From: Linyphia triangularis
Taxonomy: Eukaryota > Arthropoda > Arachnida > Araneae > Linyphiidae
DNA length: 64,000 nucleotides
Assembly (NCBI GenBank): GCA_963978545.1
Contig: OZ021721.1
Location: forward strand, 99,187,918-99,251,917
Direction: 5' to 3'
The position numbers were made by a program, and so were the translations under genes. Below the pieces are notes generated by a model that was not told where the DNA came from, did not search any database, and was given only the letters and a program-made list of their open reading frames with translations. Position 1 is the stretch's first letter. The number at the start of each line of letters is the position of its first letter. Below, piece by piece: positions 1 through 16,041 of the stretch.

Positions 1-310
1 TTTATTCAAAAAATTTGGCAACAGGAAAGAGTTTCTTCCATGGTTTGTTAAATAAATTTTCGCGCGATTGGATGACTGCAAGTTGGTTTATTAGTAGTAC
101 ATAAAAGCGACCTTTTAGAGACAGTTGCAGCCCCAAAATTTGATAGAATGCATTTTCATCGACACTGAATCTATCTGCCAAGTTTCAGACAGATTGGATG
201 GCGACAAAGGGGTTAATTTGGCCTCCACAGATTTTCCCGCCGTCGACATACACTGCCAACCAACCACCCACATACATACACATAAAATCGAAGTTAATAT
301 AATGGATTTA
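1..310 (+). mobile_element. R-family MITE, right part (cut by window edge)
   Basis: This is homologous to 16042-16566 and 23742-24250, sharing the GCGCGATTGGATGA..GCAAGTTGG core, CCAAAATTTGAT.GAATGCATT and the ATCTATCTGCCAAGTTTCAG block. It ends at the same terminal motif, TAATATAA.GGATTT. In the complete copies this is the inverse of the left end, AAATCCTTT.TAT, so the family has short terminal inverted repeats. No coding capacity was seen. Confidence 0.7.
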
Positions 311-311
311 A

Positions 312-1944
312 AAAAGGAAAAAAATATTGATTTTGGTTTTCTTTTTAAATTTTTTTTTTTATCAAAAATATGTTGTTATGAAAAGTTCAACGAGCACCGA
401 GTCGTAGTTGGTAAGCTAAGTATAAAACTGGTAGAATTGGCCATTTTAACAATCATTAAAAATTTCATTTTAAAGTGTTAACTGTGAAACTTTTTAGAAA
501 ACATTGTTTTTAAAAGAAGCAATGAGATCATTGCATTTACAAGATTCATTCATAACTATTTACTATTGTTGAACTGGGGACGATCACCATGACCTGAAGC
601 AAAACTGGAGCATCTGCTCCCTGAAATGCATGAAGCATAAGATCATAATTTACTGAATTGAAAGTACCTGCAAGAAATACCGTTCTGCCATTGTTTCATT
701 TAGTAGAAAAAAGTTTTGTTTTTGAAACTGCCTTTTTAAATATTGTTGTTTTAAAATGAATAATTGGTTTTAGTAAAAAAATGTAACCGCCTTTTTTAAT
801 TCTTGTTGTAAATATATCATTCTGTTTACAAGAATTGTCGATTTGGAATAAAAGTAAACAATATTTACTAAAAAACAGTGTAGGCTTTTTCATAACTTTT
901 TTATGAATCGACGTTTTGCGTTATGATAAAAGATAATTTTTTTTTTTTGCGAATATGCTGATGATTTTTTAAGATAAAAATGTTTGTTACTAAAAAAAGA
1001 TGTACTTTTTTAACAAAACTATTTAAAATATTTTAATTTCTCAATAACACTAGTATTAAAAAAATTCCCCATTTGAAATGCACTTCAGTTTTAAGATAAT
1101 TTTAGATATATTTTATATTTTTTTCTTGCGCATATTAATAAAAAGATTTTTAAGAAAAGCTAAATGAAAATATTTAATAAAAATATTTGAAATCGTGTGA
1201 TATTTGAACAGTATTGTAATGATTTTTTTAGAAAATATAGTTTATGAAAAATCAAAAAGCTTTTATTTTTTTATTTTCGAAAGTCATTGTTTTCAACAAT
1301 TAATAATGACTAACAAATAGAGTCTTACAATTAGGTATTTAGTTTTGCTTAATTAAGGGTTTTATTAGATGTTTTATTGTAAATTTAGTAAATCTGCAAA
1401 TGAAGTTTTTTTATAACATTTTTAAATATCCATAAGTACATATTAATTTATTTTAATTTATTATTATATATAATTTTATTATTTAATTTATTTTGGTCTC
1501 TGAAATTAAGTCCATCAAATTATGTTTTATTTGGAGTACCTTTATTCTATTCCCCAAAATCCTTAAAGGGAACATTCCGTTAAATTAGTTTAAAAAATAC
1601 AAAAAAGTAACGCGTAAAAAGTAATGTAGGGAGTTTGCTAACATAAAAAAATTAAATATTAGAATGAATATTTACTAAGAACTTATCTTTAATAAAACAT
1701 AATTATTAATTCAAGGAAAGAAATTACTATTGTATTAGTTTTTTTCATAATTAAAGAAAAAACCAAACAGTAAAAAATCATTTTTATATTGTTTTTCTAC
1801 GTATAATATTCATTGATATTCTCAATGAATATATCTTTTTCGAAGTACAATGTTAATTTGTTACAACAATACTGTAAGTATACGACCAATTCGCAGTTAT
1901 CACATTTGAGTATATAGAAATAAAAGGTTTAATACAAAAACAAA
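312..1944. other. AT-rich stretch, no gene seen
   Basis: Very A/T-rich sequence with homopolymer runs and no ORF of coding character. I found no dispersed repeat shared with the rest of the window. Confidence 0.5.
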
Positions 1945-2214
1945 CTACCCATATGTTTACATAGGGTAATGAAAGTATAGCATTTGGTAAAAAAAAAAAA
2001 AAAAATTATGATTTTTTTTTTTTTTTTTGCATTTCTCTATGTTTTGTAGCATCCGGATTTCAAAAAAGTGGTCTATAAAAAATGTCTGTCTGTGTCTGTA
2101 TGTGAGGTCTGTGTGTCTGTATGTAGGCAGCACGGGTGGCACTCCCGAACAAATTGATCTACGATGATTAAATTTGGTGTGCAGGTTAGTGGTGGCCATG
2201 CAACCTACCATTAA

Positions 2215-3057
<843 letters not shown>

Positions 3058-3603
3058 TTAAGGTTTTCGTCAAAATCATGCATGCGCACAAAATTGAAAT
3101 CATGAAAAATCATGATATAATCACGTTTTTCAGCAATTGCTATAAAACGGCCACGATTTCGATTAAAATCTCTGTGCTAATGCCTCTTAAGGTGTTCTAT
3201 CGTTCCCATCTCCGAAATGCTCGTAGAAATGTGATAAAAGTGTACAAAGTTGAAAAACGAGTGCATTTAACAGAGTTCTCTGCCTTTGCGCATTACCCAT
3301 CAACGATTGATTTTTTTTTCTGACTCAAGCACAAGAAAGGACAAAGTAATGTATATCGAATAACATGTCCAATTTCGCAATTTTGGAGTTTTTTCCCCTA
3401 TGAAAAATTATTGCAAAAAATACCACCAAACTGGCCATTTTTATTTGAATGAGTGAAAATATGGAAACAGTAAATACAACCATATAAAATTTTATTTGAA
3501 TGAGTGAAATTATGGAAATGGTAAGTAACACAATATAAAATTTTAGTTAAGTGACTAGTATTATAGTGTAATTGAAAGTTGTGCGATGTTCCATACCCCT
3601 AGT

Positions 3604-4180
3604 TAATAAATTGTTTCCTGTTTTTGAATTGTTATTCAATCGTGTGCTTCAATAAGGTACTTTTTTCTTTGTGATCTATTACATTTTTAAAGGTTTATAT
3701 AAGTTATCTCAAGTATTTTCTTTTTAGCAAACAAAAATCTATTTACACATTTACAGTATTTTAGAAACTATTTCACAAATAGTATTTAAATGTGTCAAAA
3801 GTTTATATGTATCTGGTACATTACTATTTATTCCGCATACATTTAAATACATTTCCTTTACTCAAAGCATTTTTTATTATATTTTGAAAAACTTAATCTT
3901 TGAGGCGTTGGAAAAAGTAAACAATGTATAAAAGTTTATTCTTTATCTTTCAATTCCATTACCTTATATTAGGCTCATTAATGGATACTTGGATATGATA
4001 TTCAGTAAGTACCATCAAAGAATTTATATGTTTCTATTATAAAGGTATTACTCTATTGACAATCTCTAATAGGCTATTTTGTTGGGAGCATTGTCTCTTT
4101 ATTTACGAAGCCAATCTTTCCCCTCATGATTGTAAGAAAAACTGTGACAAGAGATGCGAAATATTTCGAACATCGATATA
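3604..4180. other. AT-rich stretch, no gene seen
   Basis: No splice-bounded coding sequence or shared repeat recognised. Confidence 0.5.
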
Positions 4181-4843
4181 CAGGGGGATTCCTAATATTC
4201 TTTTAAGCCCTTTAAATTTGAAACGGCGTCACGTATAGCCATGGAAGTAACATATACCTGTAGTAAAATGACTATGCTAAACATTTTGAAATAGCTTACA
4301 GTGCCCCTAGCCGCGATTTATGAAAGTTACAAAAATAACTAAAAACTTAAAGGAAATAGTCAAAAAACTCCCATTAGAAAAATGTTCTCAATAATATGAT
4401 AAAACCATAAGAAAAGTTTCATAAAGTTATCTGTAATATTGGTGGAGAGATTCATGGCTGAGATCCTGGGTATTATATTAATGTTCTATGATAATACCTG
4501 AGAACACGTTTCTCAATTTCAGAACGCCCCCTTTTTGAAGCCACGTATAGTCCATATTTTCAACAACGAATATCTCCGCCAATTTTGCAGATTACTTTAT
4601 GAAACTTTTTCTTGTGGTTTTATCATATTATTGTGAACATTTTTTTAATTGGATTTTTTTGCCTGTCTCCTTTATTTTTTTTTAGTTATTTTTTGTAACT
4701 TTCATAAATTAATGAAAGGGGCGATGTAAGTTGTCATAAAATATTTGACATAGTCACTTTACAATAGGTATACGTTACTTTCCCGACTATATGAGACACC
4801 GTTTCAAATTTAAATGGCTAAACAGATATTAGAAATTATCCTG
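4181..4843. mobile_element. Foldback MITE with TA target duplication
   Basis: A 663-bp element starting TA|CAGGGGGATTCCTAATATT and ending with the inverse, AGAAATTATCCTG|TA. Its arms are inversely repeated far inward, for example CATAGTCACTTTAC.ATAGGTATA against TATACCTGTAGTAAAATGACTATG, and GTTTCATAAAGTTATCTG against its inverse near 4590. TA duplication and CAG ends suggest a Tc1/mariner-type MITE. A partial relative lies at 55455-55890. Confidence 0.75.
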
Positions 4844-6604
<1,761 letters not shown>

Positions 6605-7341
6605 TTTCAATTACCCATATGTTTACATTGGGTAATGAAAGTATTGTTTTCGGTTTAAAAATTTTAGATTTTTTTTGTATTTATTCACGATTTGTAATAT
6701 CCTGATTTCAAAAATGTGGCATAGAAAAAATGTCTCTGTGTATGTGTGTACGTGGTCAGCATAACTCTCGAAAAAAATTTATTTACCTACGATATTCAAT
6801 TTTGGTGTACGGGTTAGTGGTGGCCATGGGACCTACCATTAAGGTTTTCGTCAAAATCGCGCATGTGCATAAGGTTGAAATCATGAAAAAATCCTGTTTT
6901 TCAGTAATTGTTAAAAAACGACTCAAATGATTTTGATCAAAATCTCTGTGCTAATGACTCTTAAGCTGTTCTAATCGTCTCCACCTTTGAAATTCCCGTA
7001 GAAATGCGATAAAAGCGTAAAAAGTTGAAAGATGAGTGCCTTTAACACCGAGTTCTCTGCCCGTGAGCATCACCTATCAACGATTGATTTTTTCTGTTTT
7101 ACGCACAAAAAAGGAAAATGTAATGTCTATCGAATAACATCACAAATTTCGCCACCTTGGCGATTATTATTATTATTGTTATTTAGCCCACGTAAGAATT
7201 ATTGCCAAAAATATTACTAAACTGGCCATTTTTATTTAAGTGAGTGAAAATATGAAAACGGTAAATAACAACATAAATTTTAATGCCATGACCAATTTTA
7301 TAGTGTAATTGAAAGTTGTGCGATGTTCCACACCCCTAGTT
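6605..7341 (+). mobile_element. ACCCATATG-family element (B2), intact
   Basis: About 737 bp. The left end TTTCAATTACCC..GGGTAATGAAAG folds into a short hairpin, and the right end is GTAATTGAAAGTTGTGCGATGTTCCACACCCCTAGTT. The interior CTTTCAATTAC near the left matches the inverse of GTAATTGAAAG near the right. The middle contains GTTTTCGTCAAAATCGCGCATG and ATGCGATAAAAGCGTAAAAAG, shared with all copies. No ORF is conserved between copies, so it is non-autonomous. Confidence 0.75.
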
Positions 7342-7370
7342 TTGTTAAACTTTAAAAATTAAAACTTAGA

Positions 7371-7406
<36 letters not shown>

Positions 7407-8701
7407 CTCTCTCTCTCAAGTTATAAGGCTGGCAAATTTTAGTTCGAGGTATATTTTCGACTGGGTATTCTGTAGTTTGGATTTTAGTATAGTGTTTCAT
7501 TGCTATATGAGCACTAAGTAGTTCGTAAGATAGTATAATGTAAAAAGTTACATCGTAAATAGCATCCTTGGGAGATTTTTTTCTCACTTGATAACAATAA
7601 CTGAAATGAATGATATTTTTCGGCCTAACGTTGGATTGCTATCTATTTACAAATTTTGTTCTGTAAAACACGTTTCTCCTTTGTTGTACTTTATCCGCAG
7701 CGAAACCATGACAGGGAAGCAGTTTAGAGCATCACGAACCTCTAAATTTATTTAAATAGTTTGAACGAAATAAATTGTACTATCAAACTTATTTAATAAT
7801 TTATCATGCAAACAAATTAAATTATTGCATAGATTTGTAATTTATCGATTCTATTTTTCATAAATTGATAAGATTGATTACTTTTAAAAATAAACTTATT
7901 TGAGAAGTTAATGTGTTGTATATACAGAATAACAACATAAAATTATGGACTTTGGTAGGGAAATTATGGAACTTTATCTAAATTGTACAACTGCAATATT
8001 TTTTTTACATGATGAAAGTAATTAAGAATAATATTTTTCGACTTGGCTTCGTTGGATTGTTGTCAATTTATAAACTGCATTATGTGAAAATTGTTTCTCC
8101 TTTATTGTACATTATCAGCAGTGTAGAGAAGCAATTTTAACATCACAAACCTCTGAACCAGCATTAACAACTACGCGGCCCGTGACAGATTTTTCTGCAG
8201 CCCACGAGCACCATAAAAGATTTAAAAAAAAAAAAAAAAAAAATTAAATTGCATGGAATGGAATTTTTCGTACGCAATTGTAATTTATCAGAAATAATAT
8301 ATTTTAACTATGTAGAACCGTGTTATTCCCTACGTTCTCAAAGAAACTATACGAAGGAGCAGTAAAATGGTTTTCATTAAGAATAAATACAGGAATAACT
8401 TAACTGAATCTCATTTGAACAATTGGTTAAAATTGACTGCAAAAAATATTACAAGAGACATCGACTCTATCGTAAAATAAACTGAACGATTTCTACCAAT
8501 ATCGTCTCACAATTGACATCGACTAAAAGAGTAATTTGGAAGTACAGTTTAAATACTTTTATTGAAAGTTAGGAAACATCACATTATCACGTTGAAACAA
8601 AATAATCACTCCTTTTTTAGACTTTAGTTAACTAGTAATAAAATCTATTATTTTTTACAAATTATTTAAAAAAAAAAAGAATAAAATATCGATTGTAATT
8701 T

Positions 8702-8739
<38 letters not shown>

Positions 8740-9160
8740 AATATCTTTTTCTCAGTTTTCTGAAATGCTATACATTGTTAAATCGATAATAATTAAAGAA
8801 ACATATTTTGGTGTATCCGGCTTGTGAAAAGCTCCAACATAAGTCATACGGTCTGTCCCTAAAAGTTAGTGGCGAATGCTGCTCTAAACCTATTTAAATA
8901 ATTTCAAGGAAATTAAATGTATTATTAAACTTCTTTAATTTAGTATACTAACAAAATAAATAATTGTATAGATTTGTAATAAACCGATTCTAGTTTTCAT
9001 AAATTAATGAGGTTAATTAATTTTACTTAATAAACTTATTTTAGAAGTTAATTTACAGCAGAATAAGTATAACACCATAACAGATCTTAGGAGGGCTATT
9101 ACAGGACCTTTTATAAATGGTATTTTTTTTTTATCTGGTAAAAATAATTATGAAAATATA

Positions 9161-9664
9161 CAGAGTGTCTGAATCAAATGTTCCTAATTTGGCAAGGCCA
9201 AAATAACAGTAAGTTAAAAATTAGATAACAAGGGTCACAAAGTCTTTAGTATGATGCTCTTTCACGGATTTTCGAGCATTTTTGGATACAACTATCCCTT
9301 ACCGATGGATAGGACGTTAAGTCCATTTGCCTGGCCACAAAGATCTCCAGAGATCCTACCAATGAATTTTTTCTTTCGGGGATACATTGAAGATAAGTCT
9401 ACTCAAGTAACATCAATGATGTTTAAGACCTTCATGCCTTTTAACTTATATTATTTCTACTGTGATTACAGAAATAGTACAGCGAATATGGCTGAACTGG
9501 CCTATCGGCTGGTTATCCTCAGGGCAACTAACAGTGTCTACGTAGAAGAGTGCTGATTTTTTCCTAAAAACTTTGTGAATCCTGTTACTTATTTTGTTAT
9601 GCTTTTAACTTTTTGTTAAGTATTGTGAACTCTTCAAATTATGGACATTGGATTCGACACCCTG
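9161..9664 (+). mobile_element. Internally deleted DNA transposon with mariner-like transposase remnant
   Basis: A 504-bp element with inverted ends: TA|CAGAGTGTCTGAATCAAATG at the left and the inverse of CATTGGATTCGACACCCTG at the right. The left target site is TA; the right is a mutated CA. It contains the C-terminal part of a DDE transposase, so it is a deletion derivative of an autonomous element rather than an unrelated MITE. Confidence 0.8.
9251..9556 (+). pseudogene. Mariner-like DDE transposase, C-terminal remnant
   Basis: The 101-residue open frame contains AWPQRSPEILPMNFFFRGYI at about residues 27-46. This corresponds to the W-P-x-R-S-P-D-L-x-P-x-D-F-F-L-W-G-Y block that holds the last catalytic acid of the mariner/IS630 DDE fold. 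It ends AELAYRLVILRATN..., matching the usual C-terminal L-x-Y-R-L-x-x-C-R-A-T-N-G-A-H pattern of insect transposases of this group. The expected catalytic Asp is replaced by Asn (PMNFFF), the Trp of FLWG is Arg, and most of the N-terminal and catalytic domain is absent. It cannot be functional. It lies inside the inverted repeats at 9161-9664. The family call is firm; the exact subfamily is not. Confidence 0.8.
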
Positions 9665-10640
9665 CATTTTTCGAGTTAGTTTTGCTGAATTGATATCTAC
9701 TTACAAATTGCGTTCTGTAAACCTTTATTGTACTTTATCCGCAGCGAAAGCAATGTAGGGAAGCAGTGAAGCAGTCGCTGAAGCCATTTCAGTAATTTTA
9801 GGATAGTTCGATTATTAAATTTCTTTAATACTTTACTATATATATATTTTTTTAAATAAATTTATGAGATTAATTAATTTGAATTAATAAATTTATTTTA
9901 GAAATAAAGGTCCTACAGAAGTCAATTTAAATTGCGTTCTGTAAAAGTAGTTTATCCTTTATTGTACTTTATCCGCAGAGAAAGCAATGTAGGGAAGCAG
10001 TGAAGCAGTTTCTGAAGCTATTTCAGTAATTTTAGAACAATTGTATTATTAAACTTCTTTAATACCTAACTATATTTTTTATGAATATATGAGATAAATT
10101 GATTTGAATTAATAAATATATAATAAATATATTTGAGAAATGGAAGGTGCTACAGAAATCAATTTAAATTACGATCTGTAAAACTATCTTCTCTTTTGTT
10201 GTACTTTATCCGCAGCGAAAGCAATGTAGAGAAGCAGCTGAAGCAGTGCAGCAGCTTCTGAAACTATTTCAGTAATTTCTGGACAAGTGAATTATTAACC
10301 TTCTTGAAATAATAATTTATTATAATTTTCATAAATTTATGAGATTAATTAATTTGAATTAATAAATTTATTTTCGAAATAAAGGTGGTACAGAAATCAA
10401 TCTAAATTGCGTTCTGTAAAAGTAGTTTATCCTTTATTGTACTTTATCCGCAGAGGAAGCAATGTAGAGAAGCAGCTGAAGCAGAGCAGCAGTCTCTGAA
10501 ACTATTTCAGTAATTTCACGACAAAAGTATTATTAAACTTCTTTAATGACGTACTATAGATTTCATAAATTTATGAGATTAATTTATTTGAATTTATAAA
10601 CTTATTTTAGAATTTAAGGTGCTACAGAAATTACGTGACC

Positions 10641-12534
10641 TTTCTAAATGGCGGAAATCCAATACTTTTTGTTTTAAGTCCGTAGCTGGCTTACTAAAGA
10701 CGAATTAATTGCTAGAATTTTACAGTGAATGATTATTGACTTTATAGTACTGATTGTTACTGTTTTAAGATAATGATGTACAAAATGGATAAGAGCGAAT
10801 ATTCACAACAAGATTGTCTCACATATTAACATTGAGCTTGGGAATAGTCAAAATCGATTTTTGTTTTTAGTTTATAATCTGCGAATAGATGGCAGTTCAC
10901 GATCTTATTTTTATCACTTAGCAAATAGTTAGGATGGATTAGATCCCTGTCTATTTGACAATTAATACAATAAGTGATGATGATAAACAGAAAGTTCATA
11001 TGTGTGTAATATTGAGATCGTACACCTTCACAATAAATATTTTAAATAATCTAAAGTTTAATTCATCGAGTTCAAAATAATATAGTCAAATCCTAAAAAA
11101 TGTTGGGGGCTGTATCCATAGTCCTCTGTTTTCTTATTTAAAAAAAAAAATAAGTTTCAAATTTAAAGTACCAGAGAAGGGGGGGGGGGGGTTAAAAGTT
11201 ACGTTTTTGTTGATAACATTTATAATAAGCCACGCTTGTGACATAGTTTTAATATCCTCTCGTATGTAACTTTTACTTGGTTTGAAATAAAAAAAATTCA
11301 AATAATTTTTTTTATGAAACATGGGTCAAACAAAAAAATTTAATATTTCAAACATTTAATTTTTTAATTGCCTATGTTTAGATATTTATGGATTAGCTAT
11401 TCCCTAAATTTCATTTGTATCGTGGTACAAGTTCACACGTTCGAACCGGTATATACGAGGACAGACATAGTGATTCTATAAATGCTGTGTCTTTAACCTT
11501 TGTGGTGGGGAACATAATAATATAATTTCAATTATTTAATCGTACATAAGTAAAATAATCTCATAGAATGAAAGACTAGGAAAGAAAACAAAATGTTTAT
11601 CGCAAAAAGGAGAATTAGGCGTTCAAAATCATAGCTTATAATACTTTGCTTGAGCATTACCATAGTTAATTGACCATAATGGTCACTGCGTATTCCATGT
11701 GAAACGGCCAACGCCTTTCATTATCTGTAATTATCTCAGCTGATATAATCATCAAGTCGAGCGGGAAGATTTTCACGCAACATTTAATCCGAATGGTGTT
11801 TTGCTGTATTAATTGTTTTCACTGCTAAATAGATGTCGACACTGGCGAGTGCAAGCCATTTCTTAATTAATCATGAAAGTCTGCTTTAAAAGTAATTTAT
11901 CTTCATGGGAACAATATATTAATATTAAATTGATCGAAATTTACAAGGTGTTGGGAAATATGTATTAGAATTATTTAAAGTGGTGGGGAGAAGCCAGAAA
12001 TATTTTGTGTCTAACTAAACAAAATTAGTTAGTGGGCACTACTCTTTGCTCTTAACCCTTATTAGTTTTCTAGATAAATATTGGTTTTTTTACTTAGAAT
12101 TGGGCTAAACAGGAAATACAAATTTCCTGCATAGAAACTGTATCGTGTTCTTCAACAACAATTGTCCTTATGCAAGTTAGGCAAGGCGTCTTTTAAAACT
12201 TTCATCTACGCTTTCATTTCCTCCTTTTATTTTTTAAATGCTGTGATCGCTCGATGAATATTCTTTTCGATTTAATCGCTAAACAACCATTGATTCTAAT
12301 ATGTAAGAAAACGACTGATGTTTCCAATCCACCCATGTAAATATGTCCTTTATTGGGCACGCCTCAGAGAATTATATAAACAGTTAAAATTGCAGCTTTG
12401 TAAAATCAAACTGAAGAAAATTTCATGAAGTTTGTTTTTGCACTAAATTTTCAAAAAGCAGCCACCAACAATTAGATATTGCCCCAAGTACATTTGAAAA
12501 GATGCCAGGTATTTTCCAGACAGTTCCAACTGAA
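10641..12534. other. No gene seen; possible conserved non-coding element at 11640-11900
   Basis: The 11640-11900 part is less AT-biased and lower in homopolymers than its surroundings. It has TAATTA and GATAA-like motifs, but no long ORF. An enhancer is possible; there is no direct proof. A G-run lies at about 11179-11191. Confidence 0.3.
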
Positions 12535-12920
12535 ACACTTACACATCGGCGCATGGATTACTGTACACCTTAAAATATTTCAAGCATTTCTTCGACATTT
12601 CCAATAGCATAACCTGGCCAACTTTAGCATGCCAACTTTAAACTCTAAACGCTTGTAGAAGAGAGTGTGTGTGTGGGGGGAGAAGGGAACTGAGACTGTA
12701 CATCTGAAAATATCCATTTATTTCTCCGACATTTCCATCAGCAACACTTACACATGAGTACATTGATTACTGTACATATGAAAATGACCCAGGTACTTTC
12801 CGGATATTTTTAACAGCAATACCTACACATCGGTAAATAGATTACTGTACACCATAAAATATTACAGGAATTTCTCAAACATTTCTTACAGCAACACTTG
12901 CACTTCAGCACATAGATTGG
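12535..12920. repeat. Degenerate tandem repeat, roughly 75-100 bp units
   Basis: The phrase CAACACTTACACATCGGCGCAT.GATTACTGTACACC..AAAATAT..CA.G.ATTTCT..GACATTTCC recurs with drift near 12535, 12740, 12815 and 12890. Spacings are uneven because of indels. Confidence 0.6.
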
Positions 12921-14153
12921 AGAGAGGAGTATCTGATTTATTTAAGAGGAATAATATAAAATTACAATAACTATTTAAAAAGTATTGTTTTATATCTATG
13001 TACAATAAATAATTTATTTTTATCCAAAAATATACACACGACGCTTTTTTCAATAATTAAATTTAACTGAAAAATGTATACGTTAAAAAAACAGAGCACT
13101 ATTTTCTTATCATCCATTAATAAATACTTGAAACTGCCGCATTTATCTAAGTGAAAAGTAAAGTAAATTTGAATTTTATATTGGATATAAATAATGAATA
13201 CTTTGAAGGAATATCTGTACCTCAGTACCAAACCAGAGTAAGTCACAATCAGGCGAATTTACATGAGAGTGAAAAGACTGAATTTCCCATTTATTAAATA
13301 CTCTATATAACACTTTCTTATTTACCTAGTTAAATACTTTGGAAATGTTTTTGAGTGGTGTACAATATTTTGGTTTGGTAGAAAACGAATTTTTAAGACA
13401 CAATTCGACAGTAAACCAATAAACTCCAAATTTGGACTTAGCCTCATTTGGCTCTGAGGCAGAGATCTTTTTGTTTATTGGAAAAAAGTTTTATGTCTCT
13501 TTGTTAAACCCAATTTCGTAAATATGCAAATTAGTTTTTAGGAATGAGAACTCTCCTGTGAATTTCAAATAGTACAATGTAATATTTATTGAAATACAGA
13601 AAGTGAAAATATTTTCAAAGTAGCTCTAAGGCATATATGGAAAGGAAAAAATATATAAACAAGCATGCAGTATGTATTTATTTTTGAAATCGCAATACCA
13701 CATCTGGCAAAATTGAATAGTTTTAATCTTCATAATTCCACATGTTTTATTTTTTTTCTTTTGGGATTGAGAAGTTTTTTCATATCAATATTTTTGCATG
13801 ATATTTTTTATTCATGGCAACTGGAAGGTTTTTAAATGCATTATATATAATTCACGAGACTTAGAAAATAAACATTCGTGGATGAAGTAATTTTCCATTC
13901 TTAGAGTTTTTTTTCTCCTGAATGATAAGTTTACTATAAAAATGACCAGGTGCGTAATTATAGATTTTTCTTAAGGAACATTTTCTACTAAATGCAAAAT
14001 AAAAACTCAATTATTTTTTTATAAATAAAAGGCATATAACAGTAATTTATATATTATTTTTCTATTAAAATTTAATTTTATAAAAGTCTTTTTTTTCTGT
14101 ATAAAGAAATAAGACTGACTTACAGAGTGAAAATCTCTTATTAGTAGTTTTTA
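12921..14153. other. No gene seen
   Basis: AT-rich. The 91-codon frame on the minus strand (12971-13246) lacks coding composition and has no recognisable domain. Confidence 0.5.
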
Positions 14154-14872
14154 TTTTCAATTACCCATACGTTTACAAAGAGTAATGAAAGTATAACATT
14201 CGGTTAAAAAAAATTTCGATTTTTAGGCATTCCTTCATGTTTTAGGACACAATGATTTCAAAAAAGTGGTCTAGAAAAATGTCTGTCTATGTGTCTGTAT
14301 GTCTGTGTGTACGTGATCAGCAAAAATTCCAAACAAATTGACTTACGATGTTCAAATTTGTTAATTGTGGTCGTGGCACCTACCATTAGGGTTTTCATCA
14401 AAATCGCGCATGCGCATAAGGTTGAAATCATGAAAAATCATGTTTTTCAGCAATTGCTAAAAACGGCTCAAATTATTTCGATTAAAATATCTGTGCTTAT
14501 GTCACTTTAGTTGTTCTAATCATCCGCACCTTCGAAATTCCCGTAGAAATGCGATAAAATGTAAAAAGTTGAAAAATGAGTGCATTTTACACAGGGTTCT
14601 CTGTCCTTGAGCATCACCCATCAATGGTTGATTTTTCTGTTTCACTTGCAAGAAAGGCCAATTTTATATTGATCTAGTAATATCATTGCCATTTGTGCCA
14701 TCTTTTTTTTATTTTTTTTTTTTAAATTTATTTTTGCCAAAAGTAACACCCAACTGGCCTTTTTTATTTAAATGCGTAAGAATATGAAAACTGTAAATAA
14801 CACCATACATTTTATTGCAATGACAAATATTCTAGTGTAATTGAAAGTTGTGCGATATTCTTCACCCCTAGT
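14154..14872 (+). mobile_element. ACCCATATG-family element (B3), intact
   Basis: Collinear with B2 from TTTCAATTACCCATACG to CACCCCTAGTT. A small ORF at 14289 is not shared with other copies and is discounted. Confidence 0.75.
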
Positions 14873-16041
14873 TGGCATTTTTTTTGTTTATCAACTCATA
14901 ATTTTTTTAAAAAGTTTAACAGAAAGAAACTTAAAACTTTATTAAAAGGTTTAGTAAAGACTAATTATATTGATAAAATAAAAGTTATTCGCTCAATAAA
15001 TACAAATATTTCATTACGTTGTAGGTAATTTAATGAATTATCTCAATGCTAATTTTAAGTTGGTTTTAATTTTACATCTCAAAATTTAGAGACATTTTTT
15101 AATAGGAATATCTGATTTCAGGTCTGAATATTATTTTAAAATCTAAGTATCCGGCTTGAAAGGTATTGCATGCATTTTTTGTGCATTATTAATAAGTTAC
15201 AATTTCTATTTTATTCTTATTTTTTTTAAATATATAATCTTCCTCTCGACTAATAAATAGATGTACTTAACAGTATATGTACATTTTCCCAAATGGTCAA
15301 CTTTTCTGTCCTCTCTACAAAAACCAAAATAAAGCATTTGAAAAAATAACGTTATATATGACCTTAGTAGCTGTCAATATACAAATGAAATGTATTTTAA
15401 TTGTTTTTTCTCATTTATTTTTCTAACAACTATACAATAAATATTGAAATACCATTACAGTTCACTCTCCTTTTTCACAAATTTTGTCATTCAAGGGTGA
15501 TGTATACTTTAAAAAAATTTAGTGTATATATTTAATAACAAATCTGTTTTAGCACCCCCCCCCTGTAATTTGATTTTTCCTTTTAAAGAGTGTCTTCTAT
15601 TTTTCGGCCTTTCTCCTGATCTTCATTTCAATTCAACAGTTTCCCCACATTTCATTTAGTCTATGTTGGCACTTTCTCAGCTAAAATGCGTATTGAGAAA
15701 TCAAATGATTACTCGTTATTGCGTCATACTATTTTAATTCCCACACTCATTTCTACTGACTTAGGCACAAACTCACGCAAGTTTATTTTCAGCGTTCTCA
15801 TGAGACGAGTAGAATTCATTCCATTGCCATCAGTTGTGCTCGTAACTTGTACCTCTCTCTCCCAGATACTTAATACATACTTTCAACGACTGCAATTAAA
15901 AGACAGTTTCATGACTTGTCACGTACGGCTAACTTTCCAAAATGACTTGAACATTATATAGAGTATTTTGGAATATAATTTTTTTGTTAAATATCATAGC
16001 TGTCATTTACAATAATCTAACCCATAAAAACAATGTTTTCT
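14873..16041. other. No gene seen
   Basis: It contains a 91-codon + frame at 15686-15961 without any motif I recognise or splice context. Left unannotated as a gene. A C-run lies at about 15554-15562. Confidence 0.45.

Larger units (their letters stand above)
7595..10640. repeat. Degenerate tandem array (about 237-bp core units)
   Basis: The marker TACTTTATCCGCAGCGAAAG..GTAGGGAAGCAG recurs near 7687, 8108, 9730, 9964, 10201 and 10440. The last four are spaced 234-239 bp apart. Each unit also carries TTGCGTTCTGTAAA and CATAAATTTATGAGATTAATTAATTTGAATTAATAAA. The left units (7.6-9.1 kb) are longer and more diverged. A DNA transposon interrupts the array at 9161-9664. Confidence 0.75.

Noticed and set aside
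15686..15961. 91-codon + strand ORF
   Set aside because: No domain, no splice signals in a suitable position, and composition like the neighbouring non-coding DNA.
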